Of a DNA stretch of 64,000 bases, positions 36,166 to 45,868 are shown piece after piece. Each line of letters opens with the position of its first letter. Position 1 is the first letter of the stretch. Where the stretch lies: the NCBI GenBank assembly GCA_004172865.1, contig SEBV01000018.1, positions 1 to 64,000 on the forward strand. The letters are read 5' to 3'. The position numbers and the translations under genes were made by a program. Below the pieces are notes generated by a model, which was given only the letters and a program-made list of their open reading frames with translations, was not told the DNA's origin and did no database searches. The stretch comes from Gammaproteobacteria bacterium. GTDB lineage: Bacteria; Pseudomonadota; Gammaproteobacteria; Pseudomonadales; Cellvibrionaceae.

Positions 36166-37026
36166 TTAAGCTTCCATCATCATGGTTTTGACTTTGTTCA
36201 TGGCATTCTTTTCAAGCTGACGGATACGCTCAGCAGAAACACCATATTCCGCCGCCAAGTCATGCAAAGTAGCCTTGTCATCGTTTAACCAGCGACGCTG
36301 CAGTATTGTACGGCTGCGATCATCCAACTTTTGCATCGCAGATTCCAAACCATTTACATTGGATTCTTCCCAATTAGACTCTTCCAAGCGTACCGCTGGA
36401 TCGTAACGGTTATCTTCCAAATAGTGAGCTGGAGCCACGTAGCTGCTGTCTTCGTCATCTTCATCCGCATCAAAACCAGCATCATAGGATGCTAAACGGC
36501 CTTCCATTTCGCGAACCTGTTTAACTTCTACGCCTAGATCTTGTGCTACGGCTGCGGCTTCATCGTTGCTCAACCATGCCAAACGCTTTTTAGCGCCGCG
36601 CAGATTGAAGAACAACTTACGCTGTGCTTTAGTGGTCGCAATTTTTACGATGCGCCAGTTTTTCAAAATAAATTCGTGGATTTCAGCTTTGATCCAATGC
36701 ACGGCAAAAGACACCAAGCGCACACCTTTCTCAGGATTGAAGCGTTTTACCGCCTTCATCAAGCCAACATTACCTTCCTGAACTAAATCGCCAAGTGGCA
36801 AACCGTAGCCATTATAAGAGCGTGCAATATGTACCACGAAGCGTAGGTGAGCCATAACCAGCTTACGCGCAGCGTCGAGGTTGCCGTTGAAGTAAAGATC
36901 ATTTGCCAACTTCTGCTCTTGCTCAACGGTCAGAATAGAAAATGCGCTTACCGCTTGAACATAGGCGTTCAGGTTTGCACCGGGGGCTAATACACCGATT
37001 GGCTGCAGACTTGTGCTTGTGCTCAT
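36166..37026 (-). CDS. rpoH: RNA polymerase heat-shock sigma factor (sigma-32)
   Basis: Sigma-32 directs RNA polymerase to heat-shock promoters. The 286-residue product has region 2 ([22 protein letters not shown], then [21 protein letters not shown]), the RpoH box QRKLFFNLR that FtsH and chaperones act on, and region 4 HTH ([20 protein letters not shown]). CTGGAGA lies upstream of the ATG. It follows ftsY-ftsE-ftsX, the conserved gammaproteobacterial order, with 136 bp for its own promoter. Confidence 0.97.
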   Translation of the reverse strand: MSTSTSLQPIGVLAPGANLNAYVQAVSAFSILTVEQEQKLANDLYFNGNLDAARKLVMAHLRFVVHIARSYNGYGLPLGDLVQEGNVGLMKAVKRFNPEKGVRLVSFAVHWIKAEIHEFILKNWRIVKIATTKAQRKLFFNLRGAKKRLAWLSNDEAAAVAQDLGVEVKQVREMEGRLASYDAGFDADEDDEDSSYVAPAHYLEDNRYDPAVRLEESNWEESNVNGLESAMQKLDDRSRTILQRRWLNDDKATLHDLAAEYGVSAERIRQLEKNAMNKVKTMMMEA

Positions 37027-37162
37027 TTAATTTCTCCAGTGGACTAACAAATATAGCTAATTCAAACTCATTCGATTTAGAGTCTAGCACTTGTTATTTT
37101 AGAGTGCTATCTAGCGAAAAGTTTCACAAGTGATGCTTGTCATGCATTTTAATTGTTTTACG

Positions 37163-38236
37163 TCACCTAGGCTGGATTTGGATCAGATGCCTTACTACAG
37201 CAATCCATGCACCCAACAAGCCGGTCAAACCCGCTAGCAACACCAATTGCATACTGCCAAAAAATCCCAAACCTTGCAGACGGAAGTTGCTTTGGTAAAG
37301 CGCCGCCAATTGCTCTGCTGTGCTCGATACCCAATAAAAACCGATACCTAAAACTATCAACGCGAGCAGCCCGCCCCCAATCCCGTACCACAGCCCGGTA
37401 TATAAAAAGGGACGGGCAACGTAGGAATCTGTACCGCCAACCAGTTTCACCACCAGAATTTCATCGCGGCGATTCTCTATCGACAGTCGAATAGTGTTGC
37501 CGATGACCAGCAAGACGCCCAAGGCAAGCAAGCCGCCTAGGCCGAAAACCATCTTTTTACCCAGCATCATTAACTGCTGCAAACGTTTTACCCATTGCAT
37601 ATCCAGACGCACATCTGCCACAGCGGGATCAGCGAGCAACGACTGTTCGAGCGAAGTAATGGCGGCATCGCTGCCGTTTTGCAAGCGCGGGGTCACTAAC
37701 AAGGTACCTGGAAGCGGATTTTTCTCCAGACTATCGACTACTTCACCTAAACCTGACTGGGCTTTAAATTCAGCAAGACCTTGGGCGGGAGAAACGTAGA
37801 CTACCTTCGCAATATCCGCACGAGCAGCGAGCTTGGTACGCATATCTTCGGCCTTGGCATCGCCGGTTTCGGGTCGTAAAAATACAGACACTTGGCTTGA
37901 GCCTTCCCAGTTTTCGCCCAACTGCTGCAAGTTTGCGAAGCCAATATATAAAGCAGCAGGAATTGCGACTGCAATAGCGATCACCAGCCAGGTCATCAAA
38001 CTCTGGAAGGGTGTTGCCAACAGGCGCAGCAAACTGTCGATAGCCGAAGTACTGTGATGTGCCATGTAGGCATCGAATTTATCCGTAAAGCCTCGTTTGC
38101 GTTGTACTGCGCCCTGCTGACGGTTTGCATCGGGTTCGGGTGGACGTTCCGGGCGGCGCGTTACGCTGGCGCCGCGCGTTGCACCGGTTGAAGGACGAGT
38201 ACGATTTTGAGTCACGGAAGGTCGTTTTGATTTCAC
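37163..38236 (-). CDS. ftsX: Cell division protein FtsX
   Basis: FtsX is the membrane partner of the FtsE ATPase and activates cell-wall hydrolysis at the septum. The 357-residue product has a long positively charged cytoplasmic N-terminus (1-75), TM1 near 80-100, a large periplasmic loop, and three further helices at the C-terminus (FtsX permease domain, IENRRDEILVVKLVGGTD). Its start overlaps the ftsE stop by 4 bp. Confidence 0.95.
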   Translation of the reverse strand: MKSKRPSVTQNRTRPSTGATRGASVTRRPERPPEPDANRQQGAVQRKRGFTDKFDAYMAHHSTSAIDSLLRLLATPFQSLMTWLVIAIAVAIPAALYIGFANLQQLGENWEGSSQVSVFLRPETGDAKAEDMRTKLAARADIAKVVYVSPAQGLAEFKAQSGLGEVVDSLEKNPLPGTLLVTPRLQNGSDAAITSLEQSLLADPAVADVRLDMQWVKRLQQLMMLGKKMVFGLGGLLALGVLLVIGNTIRLSIENRRDEILVVKLVGGTDSYVARPFLYTGLWYGIGGGLLALIVLGIGFYWVSSTAEQLAALYQSNFRLQGLGFFGSMQLVLLAGLTGLLGAWIAVVRHLIQIQPR

Positions 38237-38901
38237 CAGAGGACTCCATCGTGTACGAGTTTGCCTTCCACCAAGCCCAAAATACGCTTATTCATACGTT
38301 TTAGGAGTTCAACATCATGACTGGCGATCAGAATTGTTACGCCCACTTCGTTAAATTGGCGAAACAAGGTCATTATCTCCTCCGATAACTCGGGATCGAG
38401 ATTTCCTGTTGGCTCATCCGCAAGCAACATCGTTGGCTTGTTAACAACGGCTCGCGCTATACCGACACGTTGCTGCTCGCCGCCCGATAAAACAATAGGA
38501 TTCAAACGCTCTTTTTCGAGCAAGCTGACCTTGTCTAGCGCGGCGCGCACGCGACGGCCGATTTCGTGATGTGGCAAACCCGCGATTTGCAGCGGAAGGG
38601 CGACATTATCGAAAACGCTGCGGTCAAATAAGAGTTGGTGATTTTGGAAAACTACGCCGATGTTGCGGCGATAGTAGGGAACCTGGCTTGAGGGCATGCG
38701 ATTGAGATCTTGCCCATCCACCGTGATTTGCCCGTTGCTGGGCTTTTCCATTTGCATGATCAATTTCATCAGCGTGCTTTTCCCGGCGCCGGAGTGGCCT
38801 GTTAAAAACAGCATCTCGCCCGGTTCCACTAAAAAGTTGATGCGCGACAGCGCTTCAAAGCCGTTATCGTAGCGTTTGCTGACGTTGTCAAAACGTATCA
38901 C
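38233..38901 (-). CDS. ftsE: Cell division ATP-binding protein FtsE
   Basis: The ABC ATPase of the FtsEX complex. From a GTG start at 38901 (AAGGAG 6 bases upstream), the 222-residue product has Walker A GHSGAGKST, signature LSGGEQQRVGIARA, Walker B MLLADEPTG and the H-loop. GTG is preferred over longer ATG starts, which would add residues outside the family and overlap ftsY. Order ftsY-ftsE-ftsX-rpoH is conserved. Confidence 0.95.
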   Translation of the reverse strand: MIRFDNVSKRYDNGFEALSRINFLVEPGEMLFLTGHSGAGKSTLMKLIMQMEKPSNGQITVDGQDLNRMPSSQVPYYRRNIGVVFQNHQLLFDRSVFDNVALPLQIAGLPHHEIGRRVRAALDKVSLLEKERLNPIVLSGGEQQRVGIARAVVNKPTMLLADEPTGNLDPELSEEIMTLFRQFNEVGVTILIASHDVELLKRMNKRILGLVEGKLVHDGVLW

Positions 38902-38926
38902 GCATGCTCCTTGAATAATTCTTAAA

Positions 38927-40051
38927 TTAGGATTCTTGAGTGTTAAACAGTGCCTGAATAAAAGGCTCAGCCGCAAAAGGTTGAAGATCGTCAATACCTT
39001 CGCCGACGCCGATAAATCGCACCGGCAGGCCGAATTTCTTACTCAGCGCGAAAATTACTCCGCCCTTCGCGGTGCCATCTAGTTTGGTCAATGCCAAGCC
39101 AGTCACGCCCGCCGCTTCAATAAATTGTTGCGCCTGATTAACCGCATTTTGGCCGGTGCCAGCATCCAGCACCAATAAAACCTCGTCTGGCGCGCCAGCA
39201 TCCAGCTTAGCCAAGACACGTTTCACTTTGGCAAGTTCATCCATAAGGTGATCTTTGTTGTGCAAACGGCCTGCGGTATCAGCGATCAATACATCCAAAC
39301 CACGCGCTTGTGCGGCTTGTAGGGCATCGTAAATGACCGACGCTGAATCTGCGCCGGTGTGCTGGGCGATAACCGGAACTTGATTGCGCTCACCCCAAAC
39401 TTGCAATTGCTCAACTGCCGCTGCACGGAAAGTATCGCCCGCCGCTAACATGACTTTTTTGCCTTCATTTTGTAGGCGCTTGGCGAGCTTGCCGATGGTG
39501 GTGGTTTTGCCCACACCGTTTACACCAACAACCAGAATGACGTAAGGCTTTTTGGTGCCATCGACAATGCGATTTTCAACCACTAAAGGTTTTTCAACCG
39601 GACGTAATAAAATCGCGAGTTGTTCACGCAGCGCAGCGTAAAGCGCATCGCCATCGGTCAATTGTTTACGGGCGACGGCTTTGGTGAGGTTATCGATAAT
39701 TTCGGTGGTTGCATCCAGACCGACATCAGCCACCAGTAGTTGCGATTCCAACTCTTCAAACAAATCGTCGTCGATAGTTTTACGGCCGAGAATTAAATTA
39801 CCCAAGCCTTGCGCAAAATTGCTGCTGGTACGGCTTAAGCCTTGCTTGATACGCGCAAAAAAGCCTAGTTTTTGCTCTGGCTCTGCTGGCGCTTTTGTAG
39901 CGCTCGGCTCAACGATAGAGTTCGTGGTTTGTGGATTAGTTGGAGAATCAGGTACTGAAGTCGGCTCTGAGCTGGAAGCAGGCTCAATGGCTTCAACCGG
40001 TTTCGGTTCAGCGGGAGTTGGTTCAGACTTCTTAAAAAACTTGGAAAACAT
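38927..40051 (-). CDS. ftsY: Signal recognition particle receptor FtsY
   Basis: FtsY is the SRP receptor GTPase that docks ribosomes at the inner membrane. Residues 1-70 are the acidic, Pro/Glu-rich A domain (PTPAEPKPVEAIEP); the N and G domains follow, with Walker A GVNGVGKTTTIGKLA, DTAGRL and TKLDGTAKGG. The 374-residue length is usual. It is divergent from rsmD, as in other gammaproteobacteria. Confidence 0.97.
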   Translation of the reverse strand: MFSKFFKKSEPTPAEPKPVEAIEPASSSEPTSVPDSPTNPQTTNSIVEPSATKAPAEPEQKLGFFARIKQGLSRTSSNFAQGLGNLILGRKTIDDDLFEELESQLLVADVGLDATTEIIDNLTKAVARKQLTDGDALYAALREQLAILLRPVEKPLVVENRIVDGTKKPYVILVVGVNGVGKTTTIGKLAKRLQNEGKKVMLAAGDTFRAAAVEQLQVWGERNQVPVIAQHTGADSASVIYDALQAAQARGLDVLIADTAGRLHNKDHLMDELAKVKRVLAKLDAGAPDEVLLVLDAGTGQNAVNQAQQFIEAAGVTGLALTKLDGTAKGGVIFALSKKFGLPVRFIGVGEGIDDLQPFAAEPFIQALFNTQES

Positions 40052-40156
40052 AATTAGCAGATTCTTGATTAACGTCTTAATTAACAGGGATTATTGAAAA
40101 ACCGTTATCCTATCATTAATCCCCACACTTCTATTTTGAAATTTGAGAATTACACC

Positions 40157-40756
40157 GTGAAACCCGAGCGACAGTCGCCCAAAACCACGCACAGCAATCA
40201 ATTACGTATTATCGCCGGACTTTGGCGCGGCCGAAAATTGAATTTCCCGGAGGTAGAAGGCTTGCGCCCTACGGGTGATCGGATTCGCGAAACCCTATTT
40301 AATTGGTTAGCGCCAGAAATTCAAGGCGCGCGTTGTCTGGATTTATTTGCCGGATCGGGCGCATTGGGAATAGAGGCTTTGTCGCGCGGTGCAAGTATTA
40401 GCGTGATGGTAGAACGCGATACTAAAGCTGCAACTCAACTTAGGGATAATCTTGATTTATTACATGCAGAGGCAGGTCGCATAATTCGCGATGATGCTTT
40501 GTGTCTGTTAAAAAAGGGAAATCAGGATGAGCCTTATCACATCGTTTTTATTGACCCGCCATTTCAATTGAATCTCTGGCAAGCCGTAATTGATGCTTTG
40601 GAGATGGGTAATTGGTTAGCGGATAACGCGACTATTTATATTGAATCCGGCCGAGATAATGATTTTCAGCCGCCGATAAATTGGCAATTGCATCGCGATA
40701 AACATGCCGGTGCGGTGAGCTACCGGCTGTTTTATCGCGAGCAGTTGAACAACTAA
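40157..40756 (+). CDS. rsmD: 16S rRNA (guanine966-N2)-methyltransferase
   Basis: RsmD methylates G966 of 16S rRNA in the assembled 30S subunit. From GTG 40157 the product is 199 residues, the family length. It has LRIIAGLWRGRKL, motif I LDLFAGSGALGIEALSRGA and the catalytic motif FIDPPF. A longer open frame from a TTG at 40094 has no support. It is divergent from ftsY and its stop codon abuts the stop of the convergent CBM gene with no terminator between. Confidence 0.93.
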   Translation: MKPERQSPKTTHSNQLRIIAGLWRGRKLNFPEVEGLRPTGDRIRETLFNWLAPEIQGARCLDLFAGSGALGIEALSRGASISVMVERDTKAATQLRDNLDLLHAEAGRIIRDDALCLLKKGNQDEPYHIVFIDPPFQLNLWQAVIDALEMGNWLADNATIYIESGRDNDFQPPINWQLHRDKHAGAVSYRLFYREQLNN

Positions 40757-42499
40757 TTATTGAACATCCACAAAACTACTATAAACCCCGTTCTTATCAA
40801 AAGCCGCCACCTGGAAAACGTAATTTCCTTCGAGCCAAGCAAAGTTGTATTGCGTAGTCCAAGCATCGTTGATTGAAATGTGGGTGTAGTTGGCATCGGT
40901 CGCTAACTTGTAACGAATTTCATAACCACCAATTTCGGTGATGTCTAAAACGGTACCATCCAAACGTCCAGAAGGCGCTGTCCAACTCATTCCCACTGGG
41001 CCTGCAACAGCAGTTACAACTCCGCCTCCAAATGATGTACTTGCGGCAGAACTACTCGACTTGGACGAACTAGATAAACTAGACGAAGTCGTCGTAGCAG
41101 GTTTGGATGAGCTGGAGCTACTGGTTGTGGTCGGCGTTGAACTGGGTGTACCAGAGTTTGCTGTTCCCTCAATACGGAACCAATTGACATTAAAGCCACC
41201 GACGACAGCGAGAATACGGAAATTATGCGTGCCTGCAGTCAACCTTACTGTAGTAGTAACATCAACCCACTTCTGCCAACCTCCAGTAACAGGTACTGCA
41301 ACTGTACTTAGCACTTCCCCAGTGGAAAGTTCATTCAAGTTAAACGAGCCCGCAGCACTCAAACTGGCAACTCGATAAGTAATTTTATAATTACCTGTAA
41401 CAGGAATGATCACATTGGAATTGGCATAAGCCATCCAGTCACCGGCATCTATATTTCCAGTATCTTGTCCGCCACCGGTGTCGCTAGTTGGTTCGTTCCA
41501 GACACCGCCCATGGCCGAATAATTTTCTGCTTGGATAGTTACTGGGCTAAGCACCGTAGATGTAGTGGATGATGCCACTGAAGACGCTGCAGATGATTTT
41601 GACGAAGAAGTTGTAGTAGGAATCGAGGACGCTGCAGATGAAACAGCAGCCGGTGCTGATGAAGCCGCGGCTGATGACTTGGAGGACGATACCGCTGTAG
41701 ACGAAACCGCCGCAGATGATTTGGAAGAAGAAGTTACAGCCGCAGGCGTACTACTGGCACTGGAGGGCACTGGACTGCTGGCCGCTTTCACCGCATCAAC
41801 TTTAAACCAGTTAACGTTAAAGCCACCGGTAACTGCACCAATTTTAAAATAATGCGCGCCCGCCTTCATGGTCACGGTTTTTTCAACCGTCACCCATTTT
41901 TGCAATCCGCCCGTGTTTGGTACATTGACCGTGCAAATTTTTGTCTCACTACCGCCCACGTTATAAAACGAAAAACTCGCTCCATCTACATTACTGGCAA
42001 CTCGAAAAGTAATTACATAGTCACCTGTGGTGGGAAGATTAACGCCAGTATTGGTGTAGGACATCCAATCACTGGTATCGATCCAGCCCACATTTAAGCC
42101 GCCACCGGTATCGGTAGTTGTCTCGGTGCTAACACCAAGCATAGTAGTGTAATTTTCTGCTTCGATTGTGATGGGGGTCGGCGACATTGTTTTTGCAACG
42201 GCCGCTGCCGCACCCGTACTTAAGCTCATGAAAGGTGCACACAAGGCCATAGCGATGGTCATCTTGCGTAGCTTTAATTGCCAATTCAAACCGCGTTGTA
42301 ACTGCAAGCGATCTATATAACCAAGATCAATTAATATTTCACCGATTGAAGTTGCCTGCAGTGCAGACTCGTCGGTTCGATCTACTGCTTTTCTGCGGTT
42401 GGCTTGCTCCTTAATTGCATGACTCAACTGTTCAGACGTAATTAAACCCTTATTAAGTAATACCTCCCCTAATCGAGTCGCTTCATTTTTTTTAAACAT
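40757..42499 (-). CDS. MshEN-like/transmembrane/CBM6 protein without catalytic domain
   Basis: A 580-residue protein of unusual design. Residues 7-75 contain two copies of the MshEN/GspE-N type half-repeat (LGEVLLNKGLITSEQLSHAI and IGEILIDLGYIDRLQL), a fold normally at the cytoplasmic N-terminus of type II secretion or pilus ATPases, where some bind c-di-GMP. One hydrophobic segment follows (about 80-102, ending AAAAVA). Two CBM6 modules come next (about 109-235 and 318-445, each opening I-x-AENY), separated by long poly-Ser linkers, and a fibronectin-III-like domain ends the protein (about 495-580). CBM6 binds xylan or beta-glucan chains. No catalytic domain is visible. Likely an anchored adhesin or sensor; function is inferred. 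Confidence 0.75.
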   Translation of the reverse strand: MFKKNEATRLGEVLLNKGLITSEQLSHAIKEQANRRKAVDRTDESALQATSIGEILIDLGYIDRLQLQRGLNWQLKLRKMTIAMALCAPFMSLSTGAAAAVAKTMSPTPITIEAENYTTMLGVSTETTTDTGGGLNVGWIDTSDWMSYTNTGVNLPTTGDYVITFRVASNVDGASFSFYNVGGSETKICTVNVPNTGGLQKWVTVEKTVTMKAGAHYFKIGAVTGGFNVNWFKVDAVKAASSPVPSSASSTPAAVTSSSKSSAAVSSTAVSSSKSSAAASSAPAAVSSAASSIPTTTSSSKSSAASSVASSTTSTVLSPVTIQAENYSAMGGVWNEPTSDTGGGQDTGNIDAGDWMAYANSNVIIPVTGNYKITYRVASLSAAGSFNLNELSTGEVLSTVAVPVTGGWQKWVDVTTTVRLTAGTHNFRILAVVGGFNVNWFRIEGTANSGTPSSTPTTTSSSSSSKPATTTSSSLSSSSKSSSSAASTSFGGGVVTAVAGPVGMSWTAPSGRLDGTVLDITEIGGYEIRYKLATDANYTHISINDAWTTQYNFAWLEGNYVFQVAAFDKNGVYSSFVDVQ

Positions 42500-43388
<889 letters not shown>

Positions 43389-43455
43389 TTGTTGATGACT
43401 AAATAGAAATGCAAAGAAAAAGTTTAAACGATTAACTATTAAATCGGTTAAAGAT

Positions 43456-44202
43456 ATGTCCAATCCCGTTATTGTTATCACTGGCGGAAGTAGCGGAATC
43501 GGTGCTGCAACAGCACTGCTGGCTGCGCAGCAAGGTTACGATGTTTGTTTTAGTTATCACTCCAATGAAACAAATGCGCAACAGGTTGTGAGCGACATTT
43601 TAGCCTTGGGTAGACGTGCTGTTTATACGCAAGCAGATGTTAGCAACGAAGCCGATATCTTAAATTTATTTACCCTCGTTGACACTCATTTTGGTCGCAT
43701 TGATGCGTTAGTTAACAACGCCGGCATTTTGCAAAAAAAATTATTCAGCGATATAAAAATTGATGAGCTGGAAAAATTATTTTCCGTCAATGTGATTGGC
43801 AGTTTTATTTGCGCACGCGAAGCGATTAAACGCATGGCGAAATCCAAAGGCGGCAAAGGCGGCGCGATTGTTAATGTATCATCTATCGCAGCACGTGTTG
43901 GTTCGCCGTTTGAATATATTGATTACGCTGCAACTAAAGGCGCTATTGATACTTTTACTTTTGGTCTAGCCAAGGAAGTTGCCGACGATGGCATTCGTGT
44001 TAATGCGGTACGCCCCGGTGTTATTGACACGGACATTCATGCGAAGGGCGGTGAGCCTGACAGAGCTGAACGTATTGCACCTATGATTCCCATGAAACGC
44101 GCTGGCACTGCCGAAGAAGTTGCGAAAAGTATTTTGTGGTTGCTGTCCGATGAAGCTTCTTACATCACCGGGACTTTATTAGATGTTGGCGGTGGGCGCT
44201 AA
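43456..44202 (+). CDS. Short-chain dehydrogenase/reductase
   Basis: A 248-residue NAD(P)-dependent oxidoreductase. The cofactor motif TGGSSGIG (9-16), NNAG (87-90) and the catalytic Ser143, Tyr157, Lys161 are all in place. It resembles YgfF/glucose-1-dehydrogenase-like SDRs, but the substrate cannot be named. It ends at a strong terminator shared with the Yip1 gene. Confidence 0.85.
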   Translation: MSNPVIVITGGSSGIGAATALLAAQQGYDVCFSYHSNETNAQQVVSDILALGRRAVYTQADVSNEADILNLFTLVDTHFGRIDALVNNAGILQKKLFSDIKIDELEKLFSVNVIGSFICAREAIKRMAKSKGGKGGAIVNVSSIAARVGSPFEYIDYAATKGAIDTFTFGLAKEVADDGIRVNAVRPGVIDTDIHAKGGEPDRAERIAPMIPMKRAGTAEEVAKSILWLLSDEASYITGTLLDVGGGR

Positions 44203-44217
44203 CGTTAAAATATCAAT

Positions 44218-44248
44218 AAAAAAAGAGCCACTCGTGGCTCTTTTTTTT
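44218..44248. terminator. Bidirectional terminator
   Basis: AAAAAGAGCCAC pairs with GTGGCTCTTTTT around TC, with long A and T runs, between convergent genes. Confidence 0.88.
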
Positions 44249-44270
44249 CGCGCGATATAAGTCGTATAAA

Positions 44271-45503
44271 TTATTTAACACCTTCACTTTTCAGCGCTTC
44301 AATTTTATCCAGATCAACTGTGTTAATAACGGATTTTAATTTATCGACACTTGTATTTTGTCCAATGGATTCCACTACAAATCGATTCGCCACTACAACG
44401 CTGTATTCACTTAGTGAATTATTTTTTGACGACGTTTCACGGGTTTGACGACCGTCCACTACGCCCGTTTTTTCATAGCCAACTTCAGATTCGTTATCTT
44501 GTTCGGCATCAATCCAGGTAAAAAATCCGCCATTAATATTGCTGCCGTAATCGCCAACACTCAAGCTAATAATAAGCTTGTCGCCATCACTATATTTCGC
44601 TTGAGCTTTGGAAATTTCATAACCGGATGCTGACGATTTTTCGCTGGAAATACTAATACGTTTTAAACCTTCAACAGACTCCGGTAATAGAGATTTTATT
44701 TGCGCCGCACTCAACACTGAAATTTGTGGCGCTTCTGCTGCTTCAGAATTCGCAACTTCTGATTCTTTAGCTGCGGCAGGATTTTTTGCATCCTGTGCGG
44801 CTTCCATTTTTCCTGCGAGTTTAGATAATTCTTTTATAGCTGCGGTTGCTGCCAGAGTTTTTTCTTGCAGTTTTGCATCGTCATTCGCTTCATGTTGTGC
44901 GATTGAATTTAAATTGGTGGCGCTCGCCGTGGTGAGCGCCACGATTGATGACACCACTGCCGCCAAAATAAAACTCACCACAATTGCGCACACGACTGAA
45001 ACAATCGTGTAGCCAAGCGCTTTATCTTTTGGAGCTTTCATTAACACGGGCAATCCAAGATAGAGAACGTAAACGGCATAAAAGCTTGCGAAGATTCCCA
45101 GCATGCCCAACATGGGAACAATATTTAAAACGCCGGCTAACCAGATCGGCGTAAAACTATAAGCCGTGACTTTTAACGCTTGTGTAGCATTTTTTTCGCC
45201 ACCAAAGCTGGGCGCGAGGGCATTGATAATTTGCGCCACCAAAAAAGTACTTAGCACACTCATCAGCAAACCTAGAACCAGAGTTGTTAATCCGGCAACG
45301 AGTGGTGTGCGAATATGTCCGGCAAAAGGAACGTTAATACCGAGTAAGGTCATGCCTAAAAAACTGGCCACCAATGGTATGGCAGCGAGCGGAATAATGT
45401 AGGTTTTGTAGAGGTCTGCCGTGGTAGTGGCTTCCGGCGCTATAACGTCCCATTCGGTTGCTGGTTTGAGGGTAATATCGGTAGCACGTTGGATAAGGGT
45501 CAT
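44271..45503 (-). CDS. Yip1-family membrane protein
   Basis: A 410-residue membrane protein. Residues 1-195 form a Yip1 domain with five predicted helices (opening ATDITLKPATEWDVIAPE, then TYIIPLAAIPLVASFLG). A coiled, Ala/Lys-rich region (about 195-265) leads to a C-terminal beta-rich domain (about 265-410). Yip1 proteins in bacteria have no firm role; the family is common in this group. The C-terminal domain may be periplasmic or cytoplasmic depending on helix count. Transcribed alone. Confidence 0.7.
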   Translation of the reverse strand: MTLIQRATDITLKPATEWDVIAPEATTTADLYKTYIIPLAAIPLVASFLGMTLLGINVPFAGHIRTPLVAGLTTLVLGLLMSVLSTFLVAQIINALAPSFGGEKNATQALKVTAYSFTPIWLAGVLNIVPMLGMLGIFASFYAVYVLYLGLPVLMKAPKDKALGYTIVSVVCAIVVSFILAAVVSSIVALTTASATNLNSIAQHEANDDAKLQEKTLAATAAIKELSKLAGKMEAAQDAKNPAAAKESEVANSEAAEAPQISVLSAAQIKSLLPESVEGLKRISISSEKSSASGYEISKAQAKYSDGDKLIISLSVGDYGSNINGGFFTWIDAEQDNESEVGYEKTGVVDGRQTRETSSKNNSLSEYSVVVANRFVVESIGQNTSVDKLKSVINTVDLDKIEALKSEGVK

Positions 45504-45868
45504 AGCGTAATTCCTTGTTGAAGTGAGTAAGTGTTGGCGTCTAGCCGAATGGCGAGTTTGAAAAGTCTCTTGACCACTTTATTTTTGCTCGCCAAGTAAT
45601 ATACCTAGGCTTTTTTTGATGCAATGCCGGATAGCGAACACTCTTTACACTAAATCGTGCCTATAGTCCCAATTATCCCAACACTTGCTGCGCTTTTTTG
45701 GACAGTTTTTTCCTGATTGCGAAAATACTTGGCGTATTCAAACAAACGGCTAACACCAAGTCCTGTAACAATCACAGGCTAGTCAAATTACAGCTGAGGC
45801 CAATCACTGTAATTTACTGTTGCCTCTTCGGCGTGTAGTTGTCGCGCTATCCTTGATCGGTATCCCTC
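45504..45868. other. Intergenic region between Yip1 and RND genes
   Basis: About 365 bp with divergent promoters. It contains the inverted repeat at 45785-45815 (separate entry) and a nearby TGTAA-caat-CACAG motif (about 45764). No gene. Confidence 0.5.
45785..45815. promoter_or_regulatory. Inverted repeat upstream of the RND pump
   Basis: AAATTACAG (45785-45793) and CTGTAATTT (45807-45815) form a perfect 9-bp inverted repeat with a 13-base spacer, 54 bp before the RND permease start. Suitable as a dimer operator; the regulator is unidentified. Confidence 0.55.

Noticed and set aside
41565-42097. Plus-strand Asp/Glu-rich frames opposite the CBM6 gene
   Set aside because: They are the antisense of the poly-Ser linkers (TCN codons read as GAN), a common artefact.
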